The translations under genes were made by a program, and so were the position numbers. A stretch of 64,000 nucleotides of DNA, taken from contig NZ_BPLZ01000003.1 in assembly GCF_019656335.1 (NCBI RefSeq), forward strand, positions 124,001 through 188,000. Direction: 5' to 3'. Positions 35,153-45,174 of the stretch are shown here, piece by piece (position 1 is the first letter of the stretch; every line of letters begins with the position of its first letter). Origin of the DNA: Pseudomonas sp. NCCP-436. Its GTDB lineage: Bacteria > Pseudomonadota > Gammaproteobacteria > Pseudomonadales > Pseudomonadaceae. The notes beneath the pieces are model-generated. The model worked only from the letters and a program-made list of their open reading frames with translations. It was not told the DNA's origin and made no database searches.

Positions 35153-36316
35153 CTAGAGGTAAAAGGACTTCAGCGGCGGGAAGCCATTGAACTCCACCGC
35201 GCTGTAGCTGGTGGTGTAAGCGCCAGTGGAAAGCCAGTAAAGGCGGTCGCCACTGGCCAGATTCAACGGCAGACCGTACTTGTAGTGCTCATACATGATG
35301 TCGGCGCTGTCGCAGGTCGGGCCGGCGATCACCACCTCTTCCATCTCGCCCTTCTTCTCGGTCCAGATGGGGAACTTGATGGCCTCGTCCATGGTTTCGA
35401 TCAGCCCACTGAACTTACCCACATCGGTGTAGACCCAGCGCTCCACGGCAGTGCGCGACTTGCGTGCCACCAGCACCACCTCACTGACCAGAACACCGGC
35501 GTTGGCGATCAGCGAACGTCCCGGCTCGAGAATGATCTCCGGCAGGTCATCGCCAAAGTCCTCCTTGAGGAAGCGGGTGATTTCCTCGGCGTAGGTCTCC
35601 AGATCGTTGGTGCGCTGGATGTAATTGGCCGGGAAGCCGCCCCCCATATTGATCATCTGCAGGACAATGCCGTCCTCTTCCTTAAGGCGCTCGAAGATCA
35701 CCTTGACCTTGGCAATGGCCGCGTCCCAGACATCAATGTCACGCTGCTGCGAACCGACGTGGAAGGAAACTCCGTAAGGCACCAGGCCCAGTTGCTTGGC
35801 CAGGATCAGCAGATCCAGCGCCATGTCCGGCTGGCAGCCGAACTTGCGGCTCAGCGGCCAGTCGGCACTGGTGGAACCTTCGGTGAGGATGCGCACGTAA
35901 ATCTTCGAGCCCGGCGCAGCCTTGGCAATATTGCGCAGGTCGGCTTCGGAGTCGGTGGCGAACAGGCGCACGCCCTTCTCGTAGAAATAACGGATGTCGC
36001 GCGCCTTCTTGATGGTGTTGCCGTAGCTGATACGTTCCGGGCCGACGCCAGTGGCCATCACCTTGTCCAGCTCGTAGATCGAGGCGATATCGAAGTTCGA
36101 GCCCTTGTCGCGCAGCAACTCGGTGATCTCGGTGGCAGGGTTGGCCTTGACCGCGTAGTAGATCTTGGCAAACGGGAAACAGTTGACCAGCTGATCATAG
36201 GAATCGGCGATGATCTGCCGATCGATCACCACGAAGGGTGTTTCGTGCTGATCGGCAAACGCCTTCATGCGCTGGAAGGTGGCGGGTGCGTAATAGTCTT
36301 CGACCTTGATCGACAT
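35153..36316 (-). CDS. speC: Ornithine/lysine decarboxylase, fold III (alanine-racemase type)
   Basis: A 387-residue PLP enzyme. The cofactor lysine is Lys57 in YYAVKANP. Conserved blocks are SFHVGSQQRD, MINMGGGFPANY, LEPGRSLIANAG and the catalytic-cysteine segment GPTCDSADIMYE. It decarboxylates ornithine (and possibly lysine) to putrescine (or cadaverine) in the cytoplasm. Length and sequence match P. aeruginosa SpeC. ATG 36316 (MSIKVEDYYAPATF) has CGGAG upstream; the in-frame extension to 36487 is not protein-like. Its long 5' region is discussed separately. Substrate preference between ornithine and lysine cannot be read from the sequence alone. Confidence 0.92.
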   Translation of the reverse strand: MSIKVEDYYAPATFQRMKAFADQHETPFVVIDRQIIADSYDQLVNCFPFAKIYYAVKANPATEITELLRDKGSNFDIASIYELDKVMATGVGPERISYGNTIKKARDIRYFYEKGVRLFATDSEADLRNIAKAAPGSKIYVRILTEGSTSADWPLSRKFGCQPDMALDLLILAKQLGLVPYGVSFHVGSQQRDIDVWDAAIAKVKVIFERLKEEDGIVLQMINMGGGFPANYIQRTNDLETYAEEITRFLKEDFGDDLPEIILEPGRSLIANAGVLVSEVVLVARKSRTAVERWVYTDVGKFSGLIETMDEAIKFPIWTEKKGEMEEVVIAGPTCDSADIMYEHYKYGLPLNLASGDRLYWLSTGAYTTSYSAVEFNGFPPLKSFYL

Positions 36317-36978
36317 GCTCGGGACTCCGAAGGCAAAACCGGGCTCAGATTCAATCGGGCAACGCAAACCTCTACAGGTTCCGCTACACCGCAAGGGGGT
36401 GGCCGGCGCGAACGCCATTGGCCTGAACGTCTGACAGTTTCCCCACTTTGGTTCGCCTACTTCCCAAGGCATGTCGCCGAGCATCACTGATCGCGGCGGG
36501 CTACCAGCGATCTCTCGTCGTCAGTACTTGAGCCGGATGGATCGTTTCCAGCATGGACGTTCGGGCGCGGACTTTAAGACCATGCGCCCCCCGAATCAAC
36601 CGGAAATTGCAGCGTTCCGGATATCACACGAAATGCCCTGAAATGCTGAACGGGCGTGGCTTCCAGGAGATTATCCTGAAAGCTGAAGAAAACCCATCGG
36701 CATAAAAAGTCAGATTCCAACCAATCGGTCATAAGATCAATTCAGCAGTCAACATCAAGCTCCCGCAACCCCTCATTGACACCTTCTCTAGCCCGACCCT
36801 TTTGCCCAGGCGCGACACTGCAGACTCACTCGATTTGCAGCGGTACGGATATTCACCGCCTTCATACGGCAATCATCCTGCCTGTCCGGACACTCGGCCT
36901 GGCGTCGCAATTGCCGGTATAATCGCCAGTTTTCCGGGCGCCAAGCCGTCCTCCACGATTCAAGCCAGGCACACACCC
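36317..36978. other. 662-bp divergent intergenic region between speC and prfC
   Basis: No gene is supported. The region holds the speC leader (minus) and the prfC promoter (plus). Two hairpins stand next to each other: TTCGGGCGC (36560-36568) with GCGCCCCCCGAA (36584-36595), and CCGGAA (36600-36605) with TTCCGG (36615-36620). The stretch 36600-36780 is unusually AT-rich for this chromosome. A TATAAT lies at 36918-36923. Regulatory RNA or operator sites are possible but not shown. Confidence 0.4.
36918..36923 (+). promoter_or_regulatory. Candidate -10 element of prfC
   Basis: A perfect TATAAT in GCCGGTATAATCGCC lies 55 bp before the prfC ATG. No convincing -35 is seen at the expected spacing (CGGCCT). 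Confidence 0.45.
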
Positions 36979-38562
<1,584 letters not shown>

Positions 38563-38569
38563 GGCCAGG

Positions 38570-39181
38570 CTAGCCTGCCGGGCGTAACAACGCCCGGACC
38601 TTGGCTGCCGACAACCGCTGCAGACCACACAGATAGCCGTGATCGGCGTCGATACCGTAGCGTTCGCGCAGCAGACGCTGCAGATGCAACGTCAGGTTCG
38701 CCGCCATTTCGGCATCGGCCAGGGCACGGTGCGCCCGGCCAGCATCCGGCAGCCCGGCCCAGACGTTGAGGCTGCCCAGTTTGTGGCTCGGCGCCTCTGG
38801 CAGCAGACGTCGCGACAGCAGCAGGGAACAGGCGAACGGCTGCACGCGGCGGCGGCGTAGCCGTGCCAGTTCGGCATCCCAGAAGCGTTGATCAAAGGCG
38901 GCATTGTGCGCCAGCAGCGGTCGCTCGCCGATAAAATCCGCCACCTCCTGCATGACCACATTCGAAGGCGGCGCATCAGCCAGCATGGCGTTGCTGATAC
39001 CGGTGAGCTGCTCGATAAACGGCGGGATCCGTACGCCGCCGTTCATCAGACTCTGATACCGCTCGACAATGCCCCCGTCCTCGATGATAACCACGCCAAT
39101 CTCGGTGGCCCGATCCCGGGACACCGACACGCCGGTGGTTTCAAAGTCAATTACGGCAATGGATTCCAAAGGCGGCCTCAT
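38570..39181 (-). CDS. DEDDh 3'-5' exonuclease (DnaQ-like)
   Basis: A 203-residue DnaQ-fold exonuclease. ExoI is VIDFETTGVS (Asp and Glu), ExoII is LLAHNAAFDQRFW (Asp) and ExoIII is AHRALADAEMAA (His and Asp), so the DEDDh set is complete. It degrades DNA or RNA from the 3' end. Its start overlaps the stop of the NYN-domain gene by four bases (ATGA at 39181-39178), so the two are translationally coupled. It lacks the extra domains of the PolIII epsilon subunit, so it is not DnaQ itself. Confidence 0.9.
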   Translation of the reverse strand: MRPPLESIAVIDFETTGVSVSRDRATEIGVVIIEDGGIVERYQSLMNGGVRIPPFIEQLTGISNAMLADAPPSNVVMQEVADFIGERPLLAHNAAFDQRFWDAELARLRRRRVQPFACSLLLSRRLLPEAPSHKLGSLNVWAGLPDAGRAHRALADAEMAANLTLHLQRLLRERYGIDADHGYLCGLQRLSAAKVRALLRPAG

Positions 39182-39657
39182 GGGTTGTGCAACAGCAGGT
39201 CACCCTCGATGGGCACGTAATGACTGGCGGCACGGATCAGCGATTGCGCAGTCAGCCCGGGCACACCGTAGGCGATGGCCTCGCAGCCTTGGCGTCGCAC
39301 GCGTTCGAACAGCAGGTCGAAGTCGCCGTCACCGGAAGCCAGCACGATGCTGTCGACCCGCTCGGCAGCATCCAGCACGTCGATGGTGATGCCCACATCC
39401 CAGTCGCCCTTGGCCGAGCCGTCACTGCGCAGGATGTAGGGTTTGAGCTTAACGGTGAAGCCAAGTCTGCGCAGGATCTGCTGGAACTGCTGCTGCCGGG
39501 CATCACCGCGCTCAATGGCGTAGGCATAAGCCTCGACGATCCGACCCTGCCGGCTCAACCCGTCCCATAGCGCAGCATAGTCAAAGTGGCAACCGTAGGC
39601 CTGGCGCACCGTGTAGTAGAGGTTCTGCACATCGGCGAATACGGCGATCTTCTTCAC
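39178..39657 (-). CDS. NYN-domain (LabA/DUF88-like) putative RNase
   Basis: A 159-residue protein with the NYN (PIN-like) fold. The acidic metal-binding residues are visible in IAVFADVQNLYYTVRQ (Asp9 and Asn12), KGDWDVGITIDVLDAAE and IVLASGDGDFDLLFERVRRQG. The C-terminal YGVPGLTAQSLIRAASHYVPIE completes the fold. Such proteins are Mg2+-dependent endoribonucleases in known cases. It is the first gene of an overlapping pair with a DEDDh exonuclease. Together they suggest an endo- plus exonucleolytic RNA decay unit. Confidence 0.88.
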   Translation of the reverse strand: MKKIAVFADVQNLYYTVRQAYGCHFDYAALWDGLSRQGRIVEAYAYAIERGDARQQQFQQILRRLGFTVKLKPYILRSDGSAKGDWDVGITIDVLDAAERVDSIVLASGDGDFDLLFERVRRQGCEAIAYGVPGLTAQSLIRAASHYVPIEGDLLLHNP

Positions 39658-39755
39658 CGCGGCTCCTCGGAGGAACGGACTGGGCCGCCAGTATGCCAGA
39701 GGAATTCATCCTGCGGGGCTGGCGCAGGCGCCGGTGAAGTCCTATCCTGCCGCCC

Positions 39756-40241
39756 ATGACCCCGCTCGAACATCTCTGCCAGCGCAATCTCGACCTGCTG
39801 CACAACCTGGAAATTCCCCATCGCCTGGTTGAGCACGAGCCCGTGCTGGACTACCCCACTGCCCACGCGGTACGCCAGCGTTTCGATCTGCGAGGCAGCG
39901 AGAGCAAGAGCCTGTTTCTGCGTATCGCTGCCGGCCACTACGCCATGCTGGTCAGCCTTGAGGGCGCCCGCTCCGACTGGGTAAGGCTGAAGCAGCTACT
40001 CGGGCGCCGGCCGAGCCTGGCCAGAGACGAAGAGCTGACTGCCCTAACCGGCTGCGTACCGATGTGCGCCTGCCCTTTCGGGCACGACGCGTCGATTACC
40101 CTATTGATTGACCGAACGATCCTCGCCTGCGACTACCTGCTCTACTCACCCGGCCCGCCACAGCTGACCCTGGAAGTGCCGGGCGCGCATCTGCCACGCC
40201 TGCTGGCAGCCCAGCCCAATACCCGGCTGGAGTATCCTTAG
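39756..40241 (+). CDS. YbaK/EbsC-family aminoacyl-tRNA deacylase-like protein
   Basis: A 161-residue single-domain protein of the YbaK/ProX editing superfamily. Signs are the N-terminal HRLVEHEPVLDYPTAHAVRQRFDLRGSESKSLFLRI, the conserved Lys in SESKSLFLR, and GCVPMCACPFGHDASITLLIDRTIL, where the family has G-x-x-x-P-x-G-x-x. These proteins hydrolyse mischarged tRNAs in trans. The tRNA substrate is unknown. It diverges from the NYN/exonuclease pair, with 98 bp between. Confidence 0.85.
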   Translation: MTPLEHLCQRNLDLLHNLEIPHRLVEHEPVLDYPTAHAVRQRFDLRGSESKSLFLRIAAGHYAMLVSLEGARSDWVRLKQLLGRRPSLARDEELTALTGCVPMCACPFGHDASITLLIDRTILACDYLLYSPGPPQLTLEVPGAHLPRLLAAQPNTRLEYP

Positions 40242-40270
40242 CGTCCTTTACCGAATCGAGTTACCTGCCG

Positions 40271-40924
40271 ATGAATCCACTGCCCGCCGTGCGCGACGCC
40301 TGGTTCTTCTTCACTCACCACATCAGTGCCATTGCCCGCCTGTGCCTGCCACTGCTGCTGCTCGAAGCCTTCTGCCAGTATCAACTGACGGCACACTTCG
40401 GCGCAGATGCCAATCCGGCCTACGCCATCCTGCTCGGCGCGCTGTTCTACCCGTTGTATGCCGGCCCGCTGATTCTCTTTCTTGATGCTCGCAGCAATGG
40501 TCACAACCCCGGCAGTCTGCAACTGATCGGCGCCGGCCTGCAGCTGTGGCCGGCCTTCGCCCTGCTTACCGGACTCAGCACCCTGCTGATCGCCGTAGGT
40601 CTGTCACTGTTTATCCTGCCGGGGCTCTGGGTAATGATCCGCCTGGCCTTCTCCGAGCCAATCCTGGTGCTGCAACGGACCGCACCACTGCAGGCCATGC
40701 AGCAGAGCTTCGCCATGAGCCGTGGACGCTTCCTGCCGCTGTTCGCCTGTCTGACCGGCCTGCTGGTGCCGCTTTGGCTGCTGGAGTGGTGGACGACGCC
40801 AAAACCCGGCGACAGCCTGCTCTGGATTCTGCATCAGGCTGGTAATGGCTTCCTGCAACTGTTTGCCCTGGTCGTGGTATTTCGTCTGTACATGATCCTT
40901 GTCACACAGGCAGCACGCCACTGA
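40271..40924 (+). CDS. YciC/UPF0259-like inner-membrane protein
   Basis: A 217-residue protein with about five or six hydrophobic segments: LCLPLLLLEAF, AILLGALFYPLYAGPLILFL, LWPAFALLTGLSTLLIAVGLSLFILPGLWVMIRL, FACLTGLLVPLWLLEWW and a C-terminal one. The short block RLAFSEPILVLQRTAPLQAMQQSFAMSRGRF is typical of YciC (membrane insertion and stress) proteins. Its function is not established. It lies 29 bp after the YbaK-like gene. Confidence 0.75.
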   Translation: MNPLPAVRDAWFFFTHHISAIARLCLPLLLLEAFCQYQLTAHFGADANPAYAILLGALFYPLYAGPLILFLDARSNGHNPGSLQLIGAGLQLWPAFALLTGLSTLLIAVGLSLFILPGLWVMIRLAFSEPILVLQRTAPLQAMQQSFAMSRGRFLPLFACLTGLLVPLWLLEWWTTPKPGDSLLWILHQAGNGFLQLFALVVVFRLYMILVTQAARH

Positions 40925-41021
40925 CCGACTGATCGAAGACTGCCGGCGGCACTGACGAAAGCGCTCCGGGCGGCCCGTCTGGGGTATGCTCGCCCACATC
41001 CGGCTCCGATCATTCAGTGCC

Positions 41022-42005
41022 ATGCTCCGATCTCGTTCCCTGCGCCTGCTGTCTGCCCTCATCCTGCTGCCGATACTGTTGCTGACTGTACTGCTGGCCG
41101 CCAGCTGGAGCCCGGCAGCGCGCGAGAGCGCCTCCGCGCAATGCAGCACCCGCCCGCCACTGCTGCGGCCAGGCCAGACGCTGAAAGTAATGAGCTGGAA
41201 CCTGCAACAAGCAGCCGGACACGATACCGCCGAATATACGGCCAGCCTCGAGGCAATTGCGAGCATCCTGCGCGACGAGCAGCCTGACGTTGTGCTGCTG
41301 CAGGCCCTACGCAACAACAGCAACGCCGACGCGCAACTGCAGGCGCGGCTGGCCGGACTCTATCCCTGCCTCAGCCAGACGCTCTACAGCCAGAGCGGCT
41401 ACATCGCACACCCGCGTCTGCCCGGCAACGCCGGACTGAAGCTCGCCATCCTCAGCCGCTTTCAAATCAACCGCGCCGAACGCCTGCAACTGCCGGCATC
41501 CGGGGATGAACTGAGGATCCGCGCCTTCCGCCCACGCTCCGCCCTGCTGGTCAACTATCTGCCGGTACGCGGCCAGGGCGAACTGGTCGTGGTCAACACT
41601 CATTTCGCCGAAGGCAACGCGGCACATGAGACTCGTCAACAGCAGGCAGCGGCAACCGACGCACTGCTGCAAGAGCTGCAACGCAGCGGCATGACCTGGC
41701 TACTCGGCGGCACCCTGAACCTCCTGCCGCCCGGCCAGACACACTCCTTCTCACCTGATGGCAGCGGCACTACCCTGCAAAAGCTGGCCCGACGCTACCC
41801 GCTGATACCCAGCCTGAACCAGGCCAGTGGTACCGGACAGGCAAGCTGGCACACCCGCCTGGAAGGAACGCCGCGCACGCTCGACTACCTGCTCTACAGC
41901 CCGCGCCTGACACCTTTTGCCAGCCAGGTGCGACAGAACGATACCAGCCTCATTACACCTCACCTGCCACTGATCGGACGCTTCTTCCTGCCTGGCGGCG
42001 AATAG
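41022..42005 (+). CDS. Membrane-anchored EEP-fold protein with degenerate active site
   Basis: A 327-residue protein with one N-terminal membrane helix (LLSALILLPILLLTVLLAASW), then an endonuclease/exonuclease/phosphatase fold: VMSWNLQ (Asn60), VVLLQAL, GLKLAILSRF, LVVVNTHFAEG (His194), WLLGGTLNLLP and TLDYLLYSP. Several catalytic residues are changed. The metal-binding Glu after LLQ is Ala95, the Asp of the usual GGDFN is Thr231 (GGTLN), and the final S-D-H is T-P-H (312-314). It may be a non-catalytic binding protein facing the periplasm. It converges on hrpB with a 24-bp gap. Confidence 0.8.
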   Translation: MLRSRSLRLLSALILLPILLLTVLLAASWSPAARESASAQCSTRPPLLRPGQTLKVMSWNLQQAAGHDTAEYTASLEAIASILRDEQPDVVLLQALRNNSNADAQLQARLAGLYPCLSQTLYSQSGYIAHPRLPGNAGLKLAILSRFQINRAERLQLPASGDELRIRAFRPRSALLVNYLPVRGQGELVVVNTHFAEGNAAHETRQQQAAATDALLQELQRSGMTWLLGGTLNLLPPGQTHSFSPDGSGTTLQKLARRYPLIPSLNQASGTGQASWHTRLEGTPRTLDYLLYSPRLTPFASQVRQNDTSLITPHLPLIGRFFLPGGE

Positions 42006-42029
42006 AAGTACTGATACACGGCTGCAAGT

Positions 42030-44564
42030 CTATTTCCTCGGTTTGGCCCGAGCCGTAGGCTCGGCGATCAACGGATCGTCCGGCCAGTAGTGCTTGGGAT
42101 AACGCCCCTTGAGATCCTTCTTCACCTCGGCATAGGTGTTGGCCCAGAAGCTGGCCAGGTCTTGGGTGACCTGCACCGGGCGGCGCGCAGGCGACAGTAG
42201 GTGCAACTTGAGGCCAAGCCGGCCGCCGGCGATGCGTGGCGTAGTGGCCAGACCGAACAGCTCCTGCAGACGCACGGCGAGCACCGGAGGCTGCTCCGTG
42301 TAGTCGATGGCGATGCGCGAGCCGGAAGGCACTTGCAGATATTTTGGCGCCAGCTCGTCAAGCTGCTGCGGCAGTGGCCAGGGCAGAAGGCTCTGAAGTA
42401 TCGCCGCCAGGTCAAGCCCGGCAAAGTGACTGAGGCGGCTGACTCTGCCCAGATAAGGGGCCAGCCACTGATCAAGACTCGCCAGTAGTGCAGCATCGGA
42501 AAGATCCGGCCACAGGCTCTGCCTCTGCTGCTGCAGATCCAGCTCACGCAGCAGCGCCACGCGCGCCTGCCACTGACGCAGTTCGGGCGTCCAGGGTAGC
42601 AGCTCCAGTCCCTTGCGCCGTACCAGACCGACCAATGCCCGACAGCGCGCCTGTTCATCCAGTTCAGGCAAGGCCTGACGCTCCAGCACCAGCTCACCGA
42701 TCCGACGCTGGCGTTCGGCGCGCAGCACGCCTTCGCGTTCATCCCAATCGAGCACGTCCAACTCCTCGACCTGCTCCGCCAGTTCATCCTCGAACAGCGT
42801 CGGATCCAGCTCCGCCGCCAGATAGATGCGCTCTTCGCGCTGTCCCTGACGACTGCCCAGATCAGCCACCACCAGCCACTCGTACTTCATCAGCGCATCA
42901 CTCTCGGCAAACTGCGCGGCACGCCCGTTGGCCAGCCGGTAATCGGCGCCACCGGCACGACGCTGACGAGCGATCCGGTCCGGGTAGGCGAACGCCAGCA
43001 AACAGCCAAGCCAGCGCGGATGCTGCGGATCACTGACGGCCCGGATCACCGGCTGCCCCCGCAACAGTCCCTGGAACTGCCGGGCAAGCTGCCTGGTACG
43101 CTGCACGGCCCCCATGGCGCTCCGTGCCACCCGGCTTTCCCCACTGAGTAGCGCCAGCCGAGCATGCAGATCGGCATCGCCGCCGCGCAGTATGTCCCGC
43201 TCTGCCAGCAAGGCAGCCAGGTCACAGGCCAGTGCACCCAGTCCCAGTGCCTGAGCGCACAGCAGCAAGTGCGCCAGACGCGGATGTGTCGGCAACTCGG
43301 CCATGGCCTGGCCATGGGTATTGAGCGCACCGCGCTCGTCGAGGGAGCCAAGCCGCGCCAGCAGGTCTAGCGCCTGGGCATAGGCGGCTGGTGGCGGTGC
43401 ATCGAGCCAGCGTAACTCGTCCGGGGTCACGCCCCAGCGCAGCAGCTGCAAGGCCAGTCCGGCCAGATCCGCCTGAAGAATTTCCGCCGCGGCATGGGCG
43501 CTGAGCTGTTCGTGCTGGGCCTGCGACCACAGCCGATAGCACACCCCCGGCTCCAGTCGGCCGGCGCGGCCGGCACGCTGGGTGGCGGAGGCGCGGGAGA
43601 TGCGCTGGGTTTCGAGGCGGGTCATGCCACTGGCCGGATCAAAGCGCGGCACCCGCGCCAGACCGGCATCAATCACAACCCGCACGCCATCGATGGTCAG
43701 ACTGGTTTCAGCGATATTGGTGGCAAGCACCACCTTGCGCCTGCCCTCTGGAGCCGGTTCGATGGCCGCGCGCTGGGCCGCCAGGTCGAGCTCACCGTGC
43801 AGCGGACACAGCAGAATCTCCTCACGCCCGGCCAGGGCCTCGCCCAGTTGTTCGGCGACCCGGCGAATCTCCGCCTGCCCGGGGAGAAACACCAGCAAAC
43901 TGCCAGACTCATCGGCCAGCGCCTGCTGTATCGTCTGAACAACCCTTGGCTCGATCCACTCACCCGGCTGAAAGGGCGCACCCCAGCGAATATCCACCGG
44001 GAACATACGCCCCTCGCTACGCAGTACCGGAGCATCACCGAGCAACGCGGACAGACGCTCACCCTCCAGGGTGGCGGACATCAGCAGCACTTTTAGCGGT
44101 GTTTCGCCGCTGTCCTCACCACGAAACAAGACGCGGCCGTTGAGCGTCAACGCCAGGGCCAGATCGGCATCCAGGCTGCGCTCGTGAAATTCATCGAAGA
44201 TCACCAGGCCGACTCCCTCCAACGCCGGGTCGTCCTGCAGGCGCCGAGCAAGAATGCCCTCGGTGACCACCTCGATACGGGTCAGAGGGCCGACCCGGCT
44301 CTCCAGGCGGATCCGATAGCCCACCGTTTCGCCAACCCGCTCGCCAAGCTCTGCGGCCAGCCGCTCGGCAGCAGCACGTGCAGCCAGCCGACGCGGCTCC
44401 AGCATCAGGATCGATTGTCCCGCCAGCCAGGGCGCGTCGAGCAGCGCCAGTGGCACACGGGTGGTCTTGCCGGCGCCGGGCGGAGCCTCCAGCACCACCT
44501 CATGACGACTGGCGAGGGCGGCATTGAGGGCGGGCAGCAGGGCATCGATAGGCAGGGCGTTCAT
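42030..44564 (-). CDS. hrpB: ATP-dependent RNA helicase HrpB (DExH)
   Basis: An 844-residue DExH-box helicase. The Walker A motif is APPGAGKTT (residues 27-35), motif II is FDEFHERS and motif III is LMSATLEG. Motifs V and VI are TNIAETSLTIDGV and QRAGRAGRLEPG. The HrpB-specific C-terminal region (QLFGL..., ASFWANTYAEVKKDLKGRYPKHYWPDDP) is complete. ATG 44564 is chosen on GGAGG. The E. coli orthologue is a close relative of HrpA, with an uncertain RNA-processing role. It is transcribed away from the lipoprotein gene at 44753. Confidence 0.95.
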   Translation of the reverse strand: MNALPIDALLPALNAALASRHEVVLEAPPGAGKTTRVPLALLDAPWLAGQSILMLEPRRLAARAAAERLAAELGERVGETVGYRIRLESRVGPLTRIEVVTEGILARRLQDDPALEGVGLVIFDEFHERSLDADLALALTLNGRVLFRGEDSGETPLKVLLMSATLEGERLSALLGDAPVLRSEGRMFPVDIRWGAPFQPGEWIEPRVVQTIQQALADESGSLLVFLPGQAEIRRVAEQLGEALAGREEILLCPLHGELDLAAQRAAIEPAPEGRRKVVLATNIAETSLTIDGVRVVIDAGLARVPRFDPASGMTRLETQRISRASATQRAGRAGRLEPGVCYRLWSQAQHEQLSAHAAAEILQADLAGLALQLLRWGVTPDELRWLDAPPPAAYAQALDLLARLGSLDERGALNTHGQAMAELPTHPRLAHLLLCAQALGLGALACDLAALLAERDILRGGDADLHARLALLSGESRVARSAMGAVQRTRQLARQFQGLLRGQPVIRAVSDPQHPRWLGCLLAFAYPDRIARQRRAGGADYRLANGRAAQFAESDALMKYEWLVVADLGSRQGQREERIYLAAELDPTLFEDELAEQVEELDVLDWDEREGVLRAERQRRIGELVLERQALPELDEQARCRALVGLVRRKGLELLPWTPELRQWQARVALLRELDLQQQRQSLWPDLSDAALLASLDQWLAPYLGRVSRLSHFAGLDLAAILQSLLPWPLPQQLDELAPKYLQVPSGSRIAIDYTEQPPVLAVRLQELFGLATTPRIAGGRLGLKLHLLSPARRPVQVTQDLASFWANTYAEVKKDLKGRYPKHYWPDDPLIAEPTARAKPRK

Positions 44565-44752
44565 GAGACCTCCACGGCAGGGGCGGCGATTATAGAGCAG
44601 CAGTGCTGACCGGCGATGCAGCGAACCTCCGGCCCTGTACAACAGTCTCAGTACAACTGTACGGCATGCTCCGATGCGCAGCCGGAGCACGCCATCCAGC
44701 GGTTTTGTCATATCGCAATGCTATAGTTGCGCCATTTATCCGGAGGTGCTCG

Positions 44753-45172
44753 ATGCGCACGAAATCCCGCCTTGTAAGCGGCATGCTTGTCCTCGCCCTG
44801 CTGACTCAATTGTCCGCCTGCGGCAGCCTCTTCTACCCGGAACGCCGAGGCCAGATCGATGGCCGGCTGGACCCGGTAATAGTGGGTGCCAACGCCATCG
44901 GCTTGCTGTTTTACGTCATTCCGGGGCTGATCGCCTTCGCCGTGGACTTCGCCACCGGCGCCATCTATCTGCCACACGGACAGACCGCCCAGGTCGACCC
45001 ACAGCAGCTCCGCCAGCTGCTCGATAGCCAAGGCCAGGTGGATCGCCAAGCGCTACAAGCACTGATCCAGCAACAGACCGGCCAGCAGTTGCCGCTGGAC
45101 GATCCGCGCCTGATCCAGCATAGCGGCAGCAGCCAGCAACTCGCCGCCTACGGCCTGCGCCCGGCAGCCTGA
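44753..45172 (+). CDS. Small lipoprotein with one membrane hairpin
   Basis: A 139-residue protein with a textbook start (CGGAGG seven bases before ATG) and a lipobox (LTQLSAC, Cys23). After SLFYPERRGQIDGRLDPVIVGANAIGLLFYVIPGLIAFAVDFATGAIYLPHG, a hydrophobic segment, comes a Gln-rich tail (LDSQGQVDRQALQALIQQQTGQQLPLDD). Homologues in Pseudomonas are sometimes labelled polyribonucleotide nucleotidyltransferase, which nothing in this sequence supports. It sits 2 bp before a cation-efflux gene, so the two are likely co-transcribed. Confidence 0.75.
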   Translation: MRTKSRLVSGMLVLALLTQLSACGSLFYPERRGQIDGRLDPVIVGANAIGLLFYVIPGLIAFAVDFATGAIYLPHGQTAQVDPQQLRQLLDSQGQVDRQALQALIQQQTGQQLPLDDPRLIQHSGSSQQLAAYGLRPAA

Positions 45173-45174
45173 AC

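Noticed and set aside
44701..44727. TTGTCA and TATAGT as a promoter for the lipoprotein gene at 44753
   Set aside because: The spacing is only 11 bases, too short for a sigma-70 promoter.
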